Assembly (NCBI RefSeq): GCF_042663585.1
Contig: NZ_JBHTAN010000006.1
Coordinates: 620,001-684,000 of the forward strand
Source: Natranaeroarchaeum sp042663585
Lineage (GTDB): Archaea > Halobacteriota > Halobacteria > Halobacteriales > Natronoarchaeaceae
Reading direction: 5' to 3'
Length of the DNA: 64,000 nt
Shown here piece after piece: positions 44,160 to 51,066 of this stretch. How positions within the stretch are numbered: the stretch's first letter is position 1; every line of letters begins with the position of its first letter. The position numbers and the translations under genes were made by a program. Under the pieces are notes generated by a model that saw only the letters and a list, made by a program, of their open reading frames with translations, searched no databases and was not told the DNA's origin.

Positions 44160-44899
44160 GGATGGTTGTGATCGAGGACGCCTGTCGATTTCCCGTACGC
44201 CTCGGCCAGCGCGTCGCTCTCGATAAACGAGACCGTATCGCCGTGGTGGTATAGCTCCCGGTTGATGCACGCGACGGTGTCGACGTGTTTGGTGAGGACG
44301 TCGACGTCGTGTTCGATGAGGATGATCGTGATCCCCTGGCGGTTCAGGTCGTCGAGGAGATTGTAGAACTCGCTCCGCGAGTCGGCATCGACGCCGACGG
44401 TTGGCTCGTCGAGCGCGAGAAGGTCGGATTCGGAGGCAAGCGCCCGGGCGATGAACGCTCGCTGGCGCTGGCCGCCGGAGATTTCGCTCACTGGGCGGTC
44501 GGCGAGGTCGACGATGTCGACCGTTTCGAGCGCCTTGTCGACGATTTCGTGGTCCTCCGGGCCGAGTCTGGAGTGGCCAACGTGTGCGAACCGTCCCATC
44601 AGAACGACTTCGCGTACCGTCACCGGCATCGCGCCGCCGCGGTCGGTAGACCGCTGTGCGACGTAGCCGAGGCGTTCGCCGTCCTCGAACTCCGCCGCGG
44701 GCTCTCCGAACAGTTCGATGGAGCCGTGATCGGGCTGTGCGAGGCCGATCATGAGGTGCAACAGCGTCGTCTTCCCGGAGCCGTTCGGCCCGATCATACC
44801 GAGGAAGTCGCCGGCCTCGACGGACAGAGAGATGTCTTCGACTGCAACGGTCTCTCCGTACGAGAACGTTACGTCCTCGACGTCGACGACGGTCGTCAT
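44156..44899 (-). CDS. znuC: Zinc/metal ABC transporter ATP-binding protein (ZnuC-like)
   Basis: The 247-aa ATPase has Walker A GPNGSGKTTLLHLM, signature ISGGQRQRAFIARAL, Walker B LLALDEPTVGVD and the H-loop in IILIEHDVDVL. The order and length are those of ABC-3 family ATPases. Its start at 44899 is 45 bases from the substrate-binding gene's end, so the operon order is substrate-binding, ATPase, permease. Confidence 0.92.
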   Translation of the reverse strand: MTTVVDVEDVTFSYGETVAVEDISLSVEAGDFLGMIGPNGSGKTTLLHLMIGLAQPDHGSIELFGEPAAEFEDGERLGYVAQRSTDRGGAMPVTVREVVLMGRFAHVGHSRLGPEDHEIVDKALETVDIVDLADRPVSEISGGQRQRAFIARALASESDLLALDEPTVGVDADSRSEFYNLLDDLNRQGITIILIEHDVDVLTKHVDTVACINRELYHHGDTVSFIESDALAEAYGKSTGVLDHNHP

Positions 44900-44944
44900 C
44901 TATTCACCATTACCAGCAGGCTGGGTTTGTCTCTTTTCATCGAT

Positions 44945-46330
44945 CTATGCGTCGAGTGCCGCCCGGAGCGATGGGAGGTTCACTTCTTCCATCTGTTCGA
45001 CCCAGCCCCAGTCGTTCGCCGCCCAGTCCTCGGTGACACCCGAGAGCGCCGAGAGCGGCTCTGCCTGATCGACGTCGCTGTTCTCGAATATCGTCTGGAC
45101 CATCTGCGGGTGCTCCTGGCCCGGGTTCGACACCTCGAACGGATCGTATAGCACGGTGTCGATGTCGTTCGCTTCGATGATGTCGAGGAGGTCGCCGATG
45201 TCCTCGAACGATGTCGCGGCGTTCGGTGAGACGCCAGTCGGCGTCCGTAGGTCGAAGCCGTACCGGCGTTCGAGATACCGGAACGAGTCGTGCCCGGCAA
45301 GGATCGCGACGTCCTTGTCGGCGTTCGCCGCGAGCGTCTCGAACTGTTCGTGGACCTCCATAATCCGGTCGGTGTGTGCCGCTGCGTTCTCCTCGTACGT
45401 CGTCGCGTTGTCCGGGTCGATTGCCGCGAGTTCCTGGCTGACGCGCTCGACGATGCGCTCGGCGATTACGGGATCGATCCAAACGTGCGGGTCGTGAAAG
45501 TCGTCAGCGCCCTCACCACCGAGTTGCTCGACGACTTCGACGGACGTGGTCTCCTCGGCAGTCTCGTAGACGAGTTCGTCACCGCGTCGGATCTGGAACA
45601 CGACGCCGGCATCGCCCACCTCGCGACCGTGGAACTCCACGTGGTCGCCGTGGGACTCGATTTCGACGACGCCATCGGGTTCGCCGTCGGCGAGCCGAGC
45701 ATCGAGCTGGTAGGTTTCGTCCTCGCCCAGCGGGACGACCCGCCCCTGCTCGTCCTTGAGCAGGATGCCGACCGGAACGCTCTCGTCGAGCAAGACGTCC
45801 GGCACGCCGCCCTGCCAGTGTCCGGTGTGCCAGCCACCGAGTCGGGTACCGGACCGGAGGTCGACGATATCGAACTCCTCCAGTACGAGGCTCTCGACGG
45901 GGTAGTCGGGTTCGTGGTCCGGCTCCGGGATCGGCTCCTCGTCGAAGGGGATCAGGTAGGGCTCGATCCCTCGCATCGCGTCGACGACAGCGACGTCCTG
46001 ATAATCGCGCCGGAGTTCGCTCGCGACGTCCTGTGCCCACGCGAACTCCGGCGTGTCCAGATACAGAAACATCCGGGTCGCGGCGATGTCACGCGTCAGA
46101 TCGCCGTCCGGGCTCCAGCCGTGGCCCATCGTTCCCGTTTCGACCGGGTTCTCGAAATAAAACTCGTCGCCGCCGACCGCATTTGCGAGGCTCTGGAGAG
46201 CGTAAAAGACCGTATATCCTCCTTCGCCTCCCCCCTGATCGCCGCCTGGCCCCTCCAGACAGCCAGCCAGGGTTCCCAGGGCAGTTACCCCGGCACCGGC
46301 TTTCAGGACGGCACGTCGTGTTCGTTCCAT
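44945..46330 (-). CDS. znuA: Zinc/metal ABC transporter substrate-binding lipoprotein (ZnuA-like) with an inserted domain
   Basis: The 461-aa protein has a lipobox signal (RRAVLKAGAGVTALGTLAGC, Cys 24). The cluster A-I solute-binding fold is present: VEEFHDPHVWIDPVIAERIVERVSQ with its metal His, AILAGHDSFRYLERRYGFDL, and GVSPNAATSFEDIGDLLDIIEANDIDTVLYDPFEVSN. Between about residues 130 and 275 lies an insertion of roughly 145 residues that contains GGWHTGHWQGGVPDVLL and ESHGDHVEFHGREVG. It replaces the usual His-rich loop and could contribute metal ligands. ATG 46330 is chosen, giving the signal peptide. Confidence 0.9.
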   Translation of the reverse strand: MERTRRAVLKAGAGVTALGTLAGCLEGPGGDQGGGEGGYTVFYALQSLANAVGGDEFYFENPVETGTMGHGWSPDGDLTRDIAATRMFLYLDTPEFAWAQDVASELRRDYQDVAVVDAMRGIEPYLIPFDEEPIPEPDHEPDYPVESLVLEEFDIVDLRSGTRLGGWHTGHWQGGVPDVLLDESVPVGILLKDEQGRVVPLGEDETYQLDARLADGEPDGVVEIESHGDHVEFHGREVGDAGVVFQIRRGDELVYETAEETTSVEVVEQLGGEGADDFHDPHVWIDPVIAERIVERVSQELAAIDPDNATTYEENAAAHTDRIMEVHEQFETLAANADKDVAILAGHDSFRYLERRYGFDLRTPTGVSPNAATSFEDIGDLLDIIEANDIDTVLYDPFEVSNPGQEHPQMVQTIFENSDVDQAEPLSALSGVTEDWAANDWGWVEQMEEVNLPSLRAALDA

Positions 46331-46360
46331 GATTGGTAGTTGTGGTGTCGCGTGTAAAAG

Positions 46361-46394
46361 CGTTATTATATATTCGGTCTTGATTAATAACTTG
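46361..46394 (-). promoter_or_regulatory. Promoter and conserved upstream element of the znu operon
   Basis: On the minus strand, a TATA box (ATATATAATAACG, 46361-46373) lies about 37 bases before the ATG. Upstream of it is GTTATTAATCAAGACC (about 46377-46392). A closely similar arrangement, GTTATTAACTGAACC-n-AATATGATAC, precedes the His-rich lipoprotein gene at 46833-46864. The shared block between the BRE position and upstream suggests a common regulator, plausibly a zinc-responsive one. Confidence 0.5.
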
Positions 46395-46406
46395 ATGGGG
46401 TGACGG

Positions 46407-46802
46407 TTAGTCGGCACGGAACTCCATGACCGCGTGACCGTCGTCAAGTTCGACGACGTATTGGTCGATCAGATTGCAGTTTTCGGCGGCGTCGGCGTGC
46501 TCGAGGTCCCCCTCGATGATGTTCGCGCTACCGCCGCGAGCGAAGAGAACTACAGACTCGACGGTGTCCTCGTTCTGGTGGTCGTCTTCTTCTTCGTGCT
46601 CGTCTTCCTCGTCGTGATTGTGCCCATCGGCCCCTTCGAACAGGAACGTTACGGAGGCGGTTGGTGTATCGTCCGTTCCGTTCCCCTTAGCATCGTTCTC
46701 GTCTCCGTTCGCTCCCTCAGCCTCGTCGAGACAACCGGCAAGCACGCTTGCGGTTAGCAACCCAGTGGTGCCGGCGAGTACACGGCGTCGTGATGGCTCC
46801 AT
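46407..46802 (-). CDS. Histidine-rich Tat lipoprotein, putative metal-binding, 131 aa
   Basis: The protein starts MEPSRRRVLAGTTGLLTASVLAGC, with twin arginines and lipobox Cys at residue 24. A His/Asp/Glu-rich stretch follows the strand TASVTFLFEGAD (HNHDEEDEHEEEDDHQNED). The rest (VESVVLFARGGSANIIEGDLEHADAAENCNLIDQYVVELDDGHAVMEF) is compact and may be a beta fold. It is placed upstream of the znu operon and shares a promoter element, so it is likely a surface metal-capturing protein. The metal is presumably Zn2+, from context only. Confidence 0.8.
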   Translation of the reverse strand: MEPSRRRVLAGTTGLLTASVLAGCLDEAEGANGDENDAKGNGTDDTPTASVTFLFEGADGHNHDEEDEHEEEDDHQNEDTVESVVLFARGGSANIIEGDLEHADAAENCNLIDQYVVELDDGHAVMEFRAD

Positions 46803-46832
46803 TCTATCGGTGTGTGGTGTGCGCTACAAAGG

Positions 46833-46864
46833 TAGTATCATATTTTTAGGTTCAGTTAATAACC
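46833..46864 (-). promoter_or_regulatory. Promoter element of His-rich lipoprotein gene
   Basis: On the minus strand the element GGTTATTAACTGAACC (46849-46864) precedes the TATA-like AAAAATATGATAC (about 46836-46848), about 40 bases before the ATG at 46802. It matches the layout upstream of znuA. Confidence 0.5.
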
Positions 46865-46978
46865 AATAGCATAACTGGGGGCATTTGTTACTAACGATGG
46901 GCTATCAGACCGATGTTATCGTCTTCGGAGACGAGTCTACTCCTGGTTTGAATTACAGAAGAACAGGGTCCGTGCGAT

Positions 46979-47422
46979 TTATTGTACGACGATGGTGCCG
47001 ACCATACCCTGGGACTCGTGGGGGTCACAGACGTACTCGTACGTGCCTTCGACGTCGAACGTGTGTTCGTGGACGAACCCGGCCTCTTCGATCGGTTCGT
47101 GCCCCTCCCATCCCCCGTTTGTTCCCTCGACCACCGTGAGGTTGTGTGTATCCGATTCCCAGACGAACTCGACGGTCGTTCCCACGTCGATCGTCAGTTC
47201 TCCCGGTTCGAAAATGAACTGGTCTTCCGGACCGACGAGTACCATCGTCGCGCCGCCGTCCATCTGATCGTCTTCGGAACCATCAGTCTCTTCGTCACCG
47301 TTTTCAGAGCCATTGGTGGGTTCTCCTCCGTCGTCTGTACAGCCTGCGACGACACCGGCAAGCCCGACTGCACCGGCTGTTTTGATATACGTGCGCCTAT
47401 CGACCGTCGGTTCGCCAGTCAT
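46979..47422 (-). CDS. Halocyanin-type blue copper protein
   Basis: The 147-aa protein has a Tat lipobox signal (RRTYIKTAGAVGLAGVVAGC) and a plastocyanin-like domain. The copper ligands are all visible: His in WESDTHNLTV, Cys and His in YEYVCDPHESQGM and Met in the same loop, in the typical C-x2-H-x4-M order. It carries single electrons on the outer membrane face. Upstream is a 16-base palindrome (47462-47477). It is divergent in the sense of separate transcription from the Lrp gene. Confidence 0.9.
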   Translation of the reverse strand: MTGEPTVDRRTYIKTAGAVGLAGVVAGCTDDGGEPTNGSENGDEETDGSEDDQMDGGATMVLVGPEDQFIFEPGELTIDVGTTVEFVWESDTHNLTVVEGTNGGWEGHEPIEEAGFVHEHTFDVEGTYEYVCDPHESQGMVGTIVVQ

Positions 47423-47461
47423 AATCGCGTAGACGTAGCAGTTGACCCCTGAAAAGGCTGA

Positions 47462-47477
47462 TTATCATACTTGATAA
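47462..47477. promoter_or_regulatory. Palindrome upstream of halocyanin gene (candidate operator)
   Basis: The sequence TTATCA-tact-TGATAA is a perfect 6-4-6 inverted repeat. Its centre lies about 47 bases before the halocyanin ATG, just upstream of a T-rich element near 47447-47456. The position suits a repressor or activator site. It is also downstream of the Lrp gene, whose own promoter is further away. Confidence 0.45.
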
Positions 47478-47509
47478 CAGATGCTTGCTGGATGATTTCT
47501 GGGCGTCGC

Positions 47510-48025
47510 CTACTCGACGTCGACGGACCCGCCATCAGCAACTGTTGCTCCGCGGTCCTCCTGGGCGGCCGGTTCCTCCCGTTCCATCTCCTGGACTTTC
47601 GGTTCCCAGACGGAATCGATTAGCAGTCTGACGTCGTACTCGACGACCTGTGAGAGGTCGAGTGTCTCGGTGAGGATCCGGTGGATCTCGCACTCGTCGA
47701 CCGTCGCCCTCGCCACCACGTGTGCGTCCGCTGTCGCGTACACGTGATCGACGGTCTCCAGCGGTGCAAGCCGTTCGATGACGTCGTGGACGGTCCCTGG
47801 ACGAAGGTGGAGGTCGACGAGTACGCCGACGCCGTCGCTGATCCGCGAGCGGTCGATATCCAGCGTAAACTGGCCGATAACATCGAGTTCTTCCAGTCGC
47901 TCGACGCGGTCCGAGACGGTCGGCGGCGAGACGCCGACTTGCTCGGCGATGTCGTTGTACGGCCGACGGGAGTTCTCGGTCAGTAGCTGTAATATATGCA
48001 GATCGGTCTCGTCCAGTTCGACCAT
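47510..48025 (-). CDS. Lrp/AsnC-family transcriptional regulator
   Basis: The 171-aa protein starts MVELDETDLHILQLLTENSRRPYNDIAEQVGVSPPTVSDRVERLEELDVIGQF, the classical AsnC winged-helix domain. A ferredoxin-like ligand-binding domain follows (DGVGVLVDLHLRPGTVHDVIERLAPLETVDHVYATADAHVVARATV). The acidic C-terminal tail is unusual in length. An ATG 8 codons upstream (48049) is also possible; the TATA spacing does not decide. It may control the neighbouring halocyanin or other genes, but no site can be assigned. Confidence 0.88.
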   Translation of the reverse strand: MVELDETDLHILQLLTENSRRPYNDIAEQVGVSPPTVSDRVERLEELDVIGQFTLDIDRSRISDGVGVLVDLHLRPGTVHDVIERLAPLETVDHVYATADAHVVARATVDECEIHRILTETLDLSQVVEYDVRLLIDSVWEPKVQEMEREEPAAQEDRGATVADGGSVDVE

Positions 48026-48282
48026 ACGCGCTCTTGTCGATATCTCCATAAACTACTTTCGACATTGTTTTCCTGATTTTTATGCCTAATATACGTATCG
48101 AGGTGAGGGATCGATACCGACCAGCCCGTCGCTCCCCGACGGCGTTGCCGCCATCGCTGACAGTAATCGAATACAGGCGTTCGTTCCGGTCACCCACTGG
48201 TCGTTCTCTTCGATATCGAGACGTCTACGCGAAGTTATAGGTTCGTCGGTGGCTCTGTGGACTGGGCGCACGAGTCCAAACG

Positions 48283-48291
48283 GTATTTATT
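48283..48291 (+). promoter_or_regulatory. TATA box for gshA
   Basis: The sequence gtatttatt is centred about 28 bases before the ATG at 48315. Confidence 0.5.
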
Positions 48292-48314
48292 CGCGGATAA
48301 ATTACAGACTTCCA

Positions 48315-49388
48315 ATGCAAGGTGGTTCGGCCGACGTGTTTACCGAGCTGGGGACGATCGGTATCGAAGAGGAGTTTTTCATCGTCGACGAGACGGGTCG
48401 GCCGACCTCCGGGACGGACGAACTGGTCTACGAGACGGAACCTCCGGCGATACTGGATGATCGGCTCGACCACGAGCTGTTCAAATTCGTCATCGAGACC
48501 CAGACCCCGGTCATCGACGGACTTGACGATGCGCCGGAGACGCTCCACGATATCCGGTCGGCACTCGTCGACCATGCGACCGAGCACGGGTATCAGATCG
48601 CCGCGGCCGGCCTCCACCCGACAGCGAAGTGGCGCGAACTCGAACACGCCGAGAAACCACGGTATCAGCAACAACTGGATCGCATTCAGTACCCACAGCA
48701 CCGGAATACGACGGCGGGACTCCACATCCATATCGGCGTTGACGACGCCGACAAGGCGACGTGGGTGGCAAACGAGGTCCGGTGGCATCTCCCCATGCTA
48801 CTCGCCCTCTCGGCGAATTCGCCGTACTGGGACGGCTACGATACTGGACTGCAGTCCGCGAGGGCGAAGATATTCGAGGCGCTGCCGAACACGGGGATGC
48901 CGACCGCCTTCGACGATTTCGCTGAGTTCGCAGCCTTCGAGCGGATGATGATCGAGACGGATTCGATCAACGACCGCGGCGAACTCTGGTACGACGTCCG
49001 GCCACACTCCGAACTGGGGACGGTCGAGATCAGAACGCCGGACGGGCAGGCCGACGAGGACCGGATCATGGCCTTCGTCGAGTACGTCCACGCGCTGGTG
49101 CTCGACCTGGCCGAGCGCTACGAGGACGGCGAGTCGGGAACACCGATCCGCCGGGAACTGCTCGACGAGAACAAGTGGCGAGCGATGCGATACGGCCACG
49201 ACGCCTCGTTTATCGCGCCCGATGCGGACGACACTGTGACACTCGGCGAACTCGTCGAGGTCGAGTCCGATCGGTTGGGCGTGAGTGGACTACGCGACCT
49301 CTTCGACGCCGAGAGCGGAGCGACGAAACAGCGTCGCCTCCGAAATGAGGAGGGTGTCGACGCGCTCTGTGAGTCGCTACTGCTCTGA
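48315..49388 (+). CDS. gshA: Glutamate-cysteine ligase (GCS2/YbdK family)
   Basis: Haloarchaea use gamma-glutamylcysteine as their main thiol; this enzyme joins glutamate and cysteine with ATP. The 357-aa protein has the GCS2 signature TIGIEEEFFIVD near the N-terminus. Metal/ATP-binding motifs follow: NTTAGLHIHIGVDDADKATWVANEV and IETDSINDRGELWYDVRPHSELGTVEIRTPDG. It is preceded by a TATA box and starts at the ATG 48315. A longer in-frame start at 48249 lies upstream of the TATA and is rejected. Confidence 0.93.
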   Translation: MQGGSADVFTELGTIGIEEEFFIVDETGRPTSGTDELVYETEPPAILDDRLDHELFKFVIETQTPVIDGLDDAPETLHDIRSALVDHATEHGYQIAAAGLHPTAKWRELEHAEKPRYQQQLDRIQYPQHRNTTAGLHIHIGVDDADKATWVANEVRWHLPMLLALSANSPYWDGYDTGLQSARAKIFEALPNTGMPTAFDDFAEFAAFERMMIETDSINDRGELWYDVRPHSELGTVEIRTPDGQADEDRIMAFVEYVHALVLDLAERYEDGESGTPIRRELLDENKWRAMRYGHDASFIAPDADDTVTLGELVEVESDRLGVSGLRDLFDAESGATKQRRLRNEEGVDALCESLLL

Positions 49389-49393
49389 ACAAG

Positions 49394-49402
49394 GTTTTTA
49401 TC
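49394..49402 (+). promoter_or_regulatory. TATA box for His-tailed wHTH gene
   Basis: The element gtttttatc is centred about 38 bases before the ATG at 49436, leaving a short leader of about 12 bases. Confidence 0.45.
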
Positions 49403-49435
49403 CTCTCGCGGCTTGTGTCCTTCTAGAAACAACGC

Positions 49436-50149
49436 ATGTCTCCCGAAGATACCACAGATCCGGATTCGCCGGCCGATGATGCACAGAACGCTGGACACGA
49501 CGGTTCGGACGAGAGACTGCTCCCCGAGGACGGAAGCGGGACGCGCGAACGTCTCGAAGAGGAGGCAGACCGGGCCGTCGAGGGGTTCGATCAGGGAATC
49601 GTCGACCTGCTCTCGTGGCTCCTGGAGACCGAGACGCGCGCACGGATCTACGTGTACCTCCGGCAGCACCCCGGTAGTACGAGCGAAGAGGTCGCCGAAG
49701 GAACCGGACTCTACCCGAGCACGGTTCGTGAAGCGCTCGCCGAACTCCACGACGAGGAGAAGGTAACCCGGAGCAAACGCGAGAGCGAGGGCGCGGGCAA
49801 CAACCCTTACGAGTACGATGCGATGGCACCGAGCGACCTCGTCGGAAGCGTCGCCGGACAGGTCCAGAAGGAGCTCAACACGGTGTTCAACATGGATCAG
49901 TATCTCGACCGTGAGGACGCCGGCGAGGCCGACGAGGAGCCGGTGACGATAACCGTCGAAGAGCGCTCGGGCGAACCGGAACCGGACGAAGCCGACGAGA
50001 CGGGGACCGAGGAAGGGATGGACGACCACGACGAGGCGGACGAACACGAGCACGAAGAAGCGGACCACCACGACAAGACTGACGAGCACGACCACGACGA
50101 GACTGACGAGCACGAACACGACGAGGCGGACGAACACGACGAGAACTGA
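49436..50149 (+). CDS. Winged-helix transcriptional regulator with His/Asp/Glu-rich tail, 237 aa
   Basis: A winged-helix domain (about residues 60-125) is visible: SWLLETETRARIYVYLRQHPGSTSEEVAEGTGLYPSTVREALAELHDEEKVTRSKR. It is preceded by a disordered acidic N-terminus. The C-terminal 40 residues are a tandem DEHxHDEx repeat with ten histidines (see repeat at 50039). Similar haloarchaeal wHTH proteins lack a tail like this. The tail could bind Zn2+ or Ni2+, making the protein a candidate metal sensor. The closeness to the znu genes supports this idea but does not prove it. Confidence 0.83.
   Translation: MSPEDTTDPDSPADDAQNAGHDGSDERLLPEDGSGTRERLEEEADRAVEGFDQGIVDLLSWLLETETRARIYVYLRQHPGSTSEEVAEGTGLYPSTVREALAELHDEEKVTRSKRESEGAGNNPYEYDAMAPSDLVGSVAGQVQKELNTVFNMDQYLDREDAGEADEEPVTITVEERSGEPEPDEADETGTEEGMDDHDEADEHEHEEADHHDKTDEHDHDETDEHEHDEADEHDEN
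50039..50146 (+). repeat. 24-base tandem repeat coding the His-rich tail
   Basis: Four imperfect units encode DEHEHEEA, DHHDKT, DEHDHDET and DEHEHDEA, followed by DEHDEN. The full units are 24 bases. Number of units may vary between strains, as is usual for such in-frame tandem repeats. Confidence 0.8.
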
Positions 50150-50173
50150 TCCGGTTTCTGTTCCGACTCCGAC

Positions 50174-50183
50174 TCTTTTAAGA
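50174..50183 (+). promoter_or_regulatory. TATA box for coaD
   Basis: The sequence tcttttaaga is centred about 27 bases before the ATG at 50206. Confidence 0.45.
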
Positions 50184-50205
50184 ATCGGGCCGGAGAATGG
50201 GGGGT

Positions 50206-50700
50206 ATGAACGTCGCGCTGGGGGGAACGTTCGACCCGATCCACGACGGTCACAGAGCGCTCTTCGAGCGTGCATTCGAGCTGGGCGACGTGACCATTGG
50301 ACTGACCAGCGACGACCTCGCACCGAAAACGCGGGACGAGAACCGCTATGTCCGATCCTACGAGGAGCGCAAAGCCGACCTCGAGGCCGAACTCGAAGAG
50401 TACGCCCGACGGTACGACCGCGAGTACGAGATCCGAACGCTCAGCCAGCCAACGGGCATCGCCACCGAGGAACGGTTCGACTGTCTGATCGTCTCACCGG
50501 AGACCATCGACGGTGCCGAGCGGATCAACGAACTCCGGGAACAACGCGGTATCGACCCGCTCCGGATCGAAGTCGTCGATCACGTCTACGCCGAGGACGG
50601 CGAGATCATCTCCAGCACCCGAATCGTCAACGGCGAGATAGACGAGAAAGGCAACCTCACGCCCGAGCGAGAGGGTCGTGATCGGGTTCAGTCGGACTGA
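50206..50700 (+). CDS. coaD: Phosphopantetheine adenylyltransferase
   Basis: The 164-aa archaeal enzyme transfers AMP from ATP to 4'-phosphopantetheine in CoA synthesis. It begins MNVALGGTFDPIHDGHRALFERA, with the nucleotidylyltransferase HxGH motif (HDGH). The second signature is ISSTRIV near the C-terminus. The ATG at 50197 is in frame but the second ATG at 50206 starts the domain, and the TATA spacing supports 50206. Confidence 0.92.
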   Translation: MNVALGGTFDPIHDGHRALFERAFELGDVTIGLTSDDLAPKTRDENRYVRSYEERKADLEAELEEYARRYDREYEIRTLSQPTGIATEERFDCLIVSPETIDGAERINELREQRGIDPLRIEVVDHVYAEDGEIISSTRIVNGEIDEKGNLTPEREGRDRVQSD

Positions 50701-50714
50701 TTTTTCGTCTCCCA

Positions 50715-51023
50715 TTACCAGCCAGGTGGTTCCATCCCTGCTTCACGCAGGAGGTCTTTCCACCGTTGCTGGATAGTGAGTCGGGCAACCCCGGCGGCGT
50801 CGGCGACGGCGCTCTGTGATCTGGCCTGACTCGTGATCAACGCCGCCGCGTAGATACTTGCGGCCATCACCGCCCGTTTGGATCGCTCTGTCTCCGGGAC
50901 GCTGGAGAGAAACAGATCCGTCGCCGTCGACTGCGCGTCGGCGTCCAGATCGAGTTCGTCGGCCGTCGCCGCTATCTCTTCGATCCACTGTTCGTTCTCC
51001 ACCCGGGTGCGGGCGCTATACAT
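50715..51023 (-). CDS. TFB-like protein with a single cyclin repeat, 102 aa
   Basis: The 102-aa protein has one cyclin fold repeat resembling the second repeat of TFB: ADAQSTATDLFLSSVPETERSKRAVMAASIYAAALI, then the helix-turn-helix SQSAVADAAGVARLTIQQRWKDLLREAG. Full TFB has a zinc ribbon and two repeats, both absent here. It could interfere with or modulate pre-initiation complexes. A long open frame continues upstream but is non-homologous and overlaps the S9 peptidase gene antisense. Confidence 0.7.
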   Translation of the reverse strand: MYSARTRVENEQWIEEIAATADELDLDADAQSTATDLFLSSVPETERSKRAVMAASIYAAALITSQARSQSAVADAAGVARLTIQQRWKDLLREAGMEPPGW

Positions 51024-51066
51024 CACTGCTGGCTTTGCACCGGGTGCGGATAAGCCCCCCTGCCGG

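Noticed and set aside
48050..48280. Possible small gene upstream of gshA
   Set aside because: No frame with good composition or start signal; only the gshA promoter region is evident.
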